From the NCBI GenBank assembly GCA_017540385.1, contig JAFYBD010000226.1:1-15740 (forward strand): DNA of 15,740 nucleotides, read 5' to 3'. Under the pieces are notes generated by a model. It ran no database searches, was not told the origin of the DNA, and saw nothing but the letters and a program-made list of their open reading frames with translations. The position numbers and the translations under genes are program-made. The DNA is from Lentisphaeria bacterium. Its GTDB lineage: Bacteria; Verrucomicrobiota; Lentisphaeria; Victivallales; UBA1829. Positions 12,743-15,740 of the stretch are shown in pieces (the first letter of the stretch is position 1; every line of letters begins with the position of its first letter).

Positions 12743-13306
12743 TCAGAAGGAGTTCAGGAGGACGATGGAGAACGCGAGCACGAAGATGGCGACGGTCTCG
12801 ACGATACCGAGGGCCATCAGCTGGTTCGCGAACCCCTTGCCGGTCTCGGCGAAAGCGTCGGCCGCGGCGGCCGCGCTGATGCCCTGCCAGAGGGCGGAGA
12901 CGCCCATGGCGATGCCGGCGAGGATGCCGACCAGGGAGTAGACGATCCAGTTGCCGGCGGTTTCGGGGCCGACGTTGGCCGCGCCGCCCATGACGATGAA
13001 CATCACGATCATGCCGTAGATGGTCTGGGAGAGGGGTGCGCCGGCGAAGATGAGGAGTTGGAAGGGAGCGGGCTTGTTCTGCGCGTAGCATTTCTTCCAC
13101 GCGCCCATTGCGGCGCAGGAGGCGGAACCGCAGCCGTAGGCGGATCCGATGGCGGCGAAGCCGATGGACATGAATGCCGCGGCGTAGATCAGGGCCTTCT
13201 GGTCGAAGAACGGCAGATCGGCGGCGTTTCCGGCGGCCTGGGCCGCGTCGGCAGCCTGAGCGAGGACCGGGGTGAGGTTGGCGAATGTTTCAAGAAGCAG
13301 ACTCAT
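12743..13306 (-). CDS. atpK: V-type ATP synthase subunit K (membrane rotor proteolipid)
   Basis: This 187-residue protein forms the c-ring that carries ions across the membrane in the V/A-type ATPase. Four membrane helices are visible: ~38-58, ~83-108, ~119-147 and ~162-186, arranged as two hairpins. The ion-carrying Glu170 lies in the fourth helix (GIVETVAIF). Q94 and Y97 of APLSQTIYG match ion-site residues of the Enterococcus NtpK rotor, but the position of its Gln110 is Met134 here (GIAMG for GIAQG). It is longer than typical (~156) through an Ala/Gln-rich N-terminus (1-37) that might be cleaved or periplasmic. AGGAGA lies 7 bases before the ATG. It is the last gene of the operon, 35 bases after atpI. 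Confidence 0.92.
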   Translation of the reverse strand: MSLLLETFANLTPVLAQAADAAQAAGNAADLPFFDQKALIYAAAFMSIGFAAIGSAYGCGSASCAAMGAWKKCYAQNKPAPFQLLIFAGAPLSQTIYGMIVMFIVMGGAANVGPETAGNWIVYSLVGILAGIAMGVSALWQGISAAAAADAFAETGKGFANQLMALGIVETVAIFVLAFSIVLLNSF

Positions 13307-13341
13307 GGTTGTTTCTCCTGTGGTGTGTGTTGTTTATATGG

Positions 13342-15243
13342 TTAGTTGTTGTTTTGTTTGGCAGAGAATGGTTTGAACTTGAATCCCGACCACTGGAGTC
13401 CCATGTGGTTGGAGAATTCGAGCGTGTTCAGGCGGACGGCGTGGACCAGGACGCCCAGGAAACCGAGCGCGAGGTTCAGCACGTGACCGGCGACGGCGAC
13501 GAGGATCAACAGGACGAAGCCCGCGGCGATGCACTTGTCCTCGAGGGAGTGCATGACCATCAGGCCCATCTCGTTGAACTTCTCCGCGATGTACATGCCG
13601 GAGAGGCCGACCGCGAAAAGACGGATGTAGGACAGCACGTCCGTGAAGCTGCCGATCATGTCGAACGGCAGGTTCAGGATCTGCGCCGGACGGATCGTGA
13701 CGAGGATCAGTACGACGGCCGCGACGTAGACCCACTTGCCCCAGGACGGGAACGCACCGCTGAAGACGATGAGACCGACCGCGAGCAGGAAGTTCGCGAA
13801 GATCATCAGCGCCCAGCCGATGTTGGATATCTCGCGCCAGTCCTTGCGGATGCCGGTGAAGAAACGCACGATGTGCGCGCTCATCAGGTGCAGCATGGCG
13901 AGCAGGAAGCAGAACCACTGCGTGAGCTTGCTGGTGAAGCCGCCCCAGAACCGGGCCGCTTCGTCCTGCGACATCTGCGACACGTCGATGCCGTAGAAGT
14001 TCACGAACTTGTGGGCGGCCGGGCTGTTTGCCGGGTCCGTGCTCATGCTCCAGCCGCGCATCCAGCCGGGCAGGACGCTCTTCGGCAGCCCGAACCAGGC
14101 GCCGTTGAGCGCGCCCCACACGAACGTGAAGGAGGCGAGGAAGATCAGCAGCACGAGCGGGAGCCGCGCGGCCTGTTTGCGGCGGAACACGATCAGGCAG
14201 ACCGTGCCGACCGTGAGCATCAGCGAGCCGTAGCCCGCGTCGCCCAGGATCATCCCGAAGAAGACCGGGAAGAAGAAAAAGAAGAACAGATACACGTCGC
14301 TCTCCCGGTAGCCGGGGGAGATGCCGATGAAGTCGAACAGCGGGTCGAGGACGTTCAGGAAACGCGGTTTCTCGATGTACGTCGGGACGTTCTGGTCGTC
14401 TTCGGCGGGGTCGTCGATCTGAAGCGCCCAGCCGTTCTTCACGGCGGCGGATTTCAGTTTTTCGATCCGGGTGAGGGGGACATAGCCCTGGAGGTAGGCG
14501 ATCCGGCCTGCCTGCTCCATGCCATCGCGCGCGGATGCGAATTCGAGGCTGTTGCGGAGCGCGGCGAGCTTGGCCTCCAGACGGGGCAGAAGGGCCTTCG
14601 CCGCGGCGATGGCGGCGTCGCCCGCCGTGATCCTGGCCTGGCAGTCGGCGAGCCCCCGACGGGCCTCGGAGAGCGTTTCCTCCGGCAGGACGGCCGGGTC
14701 GAAACTGCCGGACTCGGGGTCGAGCGGCGTCTCGGAGACGAGCGCGTAGTGGACCATGTTCTTGTCCGCCTGCACGACGTGGACCGCGGCCTCGGCCGGG
14801 AACGCGTCGTCTTTCCTGCGCTGGTCGAAGAGATTGCGCGGGGTGGCGCAGAGGGTCACGTACACGCCCTTCGCCTGAAGATTCGCGATGGCGGAGCGGT
14901 CGAATTCGCCCCAGGGAGCCAGGAGATTCACGTCGTGCTGGAGACGTTCCTGTTCCTTGAGGTCGGCGGCTTTGCCGGCGATGAGGCCGGACGCGTAGGC
15001 GACGAGGTCGTCGTCGGAGACTTCGGGCGCGGCGGGAGCGTTCTTCACCGCCGGGGCGCTGCGGACGATCCCGAGCACGCGTTCGCAGTCGTTCAGCTGC
15101 GCGGAGAGCGCGGCGACGTCCTGCGTGGCGGGGAGTGCGGTCCTGCAAAGCTGCATGAGCTCAAGACCGGCGAGCGCGTCGACTGCGGCGGCACGGTCCT
15201 GCTCCAGGCAGAGCAGCGTAACAAGTTTCATCGGTACGATCAT
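13342..15243 (-). CDS. atpI: V-type ATP synthase subunit I (stator membrane subunit)
   Basis: This 633-residue protein is the static membrane subunit forming the ion half-channels next to the rotor ring. The start at 15243 is chosen because its ATGA overlaps the stop of atpD and AGGAG lies 8 bases upstream; a longer open frame reaching 15663 is a shadow of atpD. The cytoplasmic N-terminal half (1-~310) includes a likely coiled-coil helix pair (~45-105 and ~190-235). The C-terminal half has about seven to eight membrane helices: a run of six Phe leads into PVFFGMILGDAGYG (326-339), the family hallmark, and SYIRLFAVGLSGMYIAEKF (538-555) contains Arg541, the conserved arginine that interacts with the rotor glutamate. 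The length is normal for bacterial subunit I (600-660). Confidence 0.94.
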   Translation of the reverse strand: MIVPMKLVTLLCLEQDRAAAVDALAGLELMQLCRTALPATQDVAALSAQLNDCERVLGIVRSAPAVKNAPAAPEVSDDDLVAYASGLIAGKAADLKEQERLQHDVNLLAPWGEFDRSAIANLQAKGVYVTLCATPRNLFDQRRKDDAFPAEAAVHVVQADKNMVHYALVSETPLDPESGSFDPAVLPEETLSEARRGLADCQARITAGDAAIAAAKALLPRLEAKLAALRNSLEFASARDGMEQAGRIAYLQGYVPLTRIEKLKSAAVKNGWALQIDDPAEDDQNVPTYIEKPRFLNVLDPLFDFIGISPGYRESDVYLFFFFFFPVFFGMILGDAGYGSLMLTVGTVCLIVFRRKQAARLPLVLLIFLASFTFVWGALNGAWFGLPKSVLPGWMRGWSMSTDPANSPAAHKFVNFYGIDVSQMSQDEAARFWGGFTSKLTQWFCFLLAMLHLMSAHIVRFFTGIRKDWREISNIGWALMIFANFLLAVGLIVFSGAFPSWGKWVYVAAVVLILVTIRPAQILNLPFDMIGSFTDVLSYIRLFAVGLSGMYIAEKFNEMGLMVMHSLEDKCIAAGFVLLILVAVAGHVLNLALGFLGVLVHAVRLNTLEFSNHMGLQWSGFKFKPFSAKQNNN

Positions 15244-15740
15244 GCTGCGGGCTCCTGGAGTTTTTTCTTTGCGATCTTGGAACGGGCGACCGCGGCGATG
15301 TCGTTGTCGGAGATCGAGATCTGGATGAGGCGGATGTTTTCCTTCGCCTCGGGGATCTTGACCTTTTCGAAGAGATTGACGCGCTGCGTGGTGACGCGGA
15401 GCTCCTGAACGATCAGACGGTTCTGCTCGCGGATGATGTCGCGTTCGATGCGGAGTTCGACGATGGCCTTGACGGCCTCGATCCCGTCGTCGATCCAGGG
15501 ATCGGCGGAGAAGAGGTCGTAGGGTTCCAGCTCGAAGTCCGTCGAGTGGTAGACCGGGACGTTCACGCCGGCGATGTTCTCGTATTCGCGGTTGACCTTG
15601 CGGATACGGAGCTTCGCGGCGATCACGGCTGCGGCGTCGGCGTCGCCGAAGAGCATGGTCCATTCGGCGAGCCTTGCGACCGCCTCCTGTTCCTTGCGTT
15701 CATTGGCGGCGATCCGCTCGGCGCAGAGTCTGATCTCGAG
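15240..15740 (-). CDS. atpD: V-type ATP synthase subunit D, C-terminal part (runs off the window)
   Basis: These 166 residues are the C-terminal part of the central-shaft subunit that couples catalysis in A3B3 to rotor rotation. The reading frame is open to the edge (LEIRLCAERIAANERKEQ... precedes MLFGDADA), so the true start lies beyond base 15740. KLRIRKVNREYENIAGVNVP and the long C-terminal helix WIDDGIEAVKAIVELRIERD...LRVTTQRVNLFEKVKIP (with the T-x-R-V-N-x-F-E-x-x-x-I-P motif) are diagnostic of V/A-type subunit D. The stop overlaps the atpI start as ATGA, implying coupling. The order D-I-K matches Chlamydia and other PVC V-ATPase operons, so subunits E, A and B should lie just outside the window. 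Confidence 0.93.
   Translation of the reverse strand, partial: LEIRLCAERIAANERKEQEAVARLAEWTMLFGDADAAAVIAAKLRIRKVNREYENIAGVNVPVYHSTDFELEPYDLFSADPWIDDGIEAVKAIVELRIERDIIREQNRLIVQELRVTTQRVNLFEKVKIPEAKENIRLIQISISDNDIAAVARSKIAKKKLQEPAA

Noticed and set aside
13285..15408. A ~700-codon open frame on the plus strand opposite atpI and atpK
   Set aside because: Its translation is low-complexity (Glu/Arg/Asp/Val/Gly-rich) with no domain, and it lies antisense to two well-recognised V-ATPase genes; long antisense frames are expected in such GC-rich coding DNA.

Overview
The window looks like a chromosomal segment from a GC-rich Gram-negative bacterium of the PVC group, most likely Lentisphaerota (Victivallis-like gut or animal-associated lineages). 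Pointers are a V-type (A/V) ATPase operon with subunit order D-I-K as in Chlamydia, a diderm envelope (Pal lipoprotein, other exported proteins), a PHP-type histidinol phosphatase, and a large FG-GAP repeat protein of a kind I associate with Lentisphaerota. This placement is an inference from gene content; no rRNA or other decisive marker is present.

Left part (1-2929, minus strand): one large Asp-rich protein (99-2456) with three ~50-residue tandem repeats and a C-terminal set of three FG-GAP-type Ca-binding motifs. It is driven by a near-consensus sigma70 promoter (TTGACA-N17-TATATT) with a 14-base A tract just upstream. Its first two thirds is much richer in A+T than the rest of the window, while its C-terminal third matches the GC-rich background. 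Copies of a palindromic repeat lie on both sides of this gene.

Middle left (2930-5458, minus): a three-gene operon, in transcription order an ExoX-like DEDDh 3'-5' exonuclease, a divergent SirB1/transglutaminase-like protein, and PHP histidinol phosphatase (the last two overlap by ATGA). Middle (5589-8670, minus): branched-chain aminotransferase IlvE, then a secreted beta-propeller-like protein and a small probable lipoprotein with a trace of a solute-binding fold (the last two overlap by ATGA).

Middle right (8858-11745, plus): divergent from ilvE come pal, an intrinsic terminator, truA, and a GlnQ-like ABC ATPase in which nearly every ATP-handling motif is altered and which carries an extra ~115-residue C-terminal domain. 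This last protein is the most unusual one in the window.

Right part (11822-15740, minus): a ferredoxin-nitroreductase fusion protein, then, behind a clear intrinsic terminator, the 3' end of the V-type ATPase operon (D partial, I, K). D runs off the window edge; subunits E, A and B are expected beyond it.

No tRNA, rRNA, CRISPR array, insertion sequence or phage gene was found. Most long open frames opposite the listed genes are GC-rich shadows and were left out.
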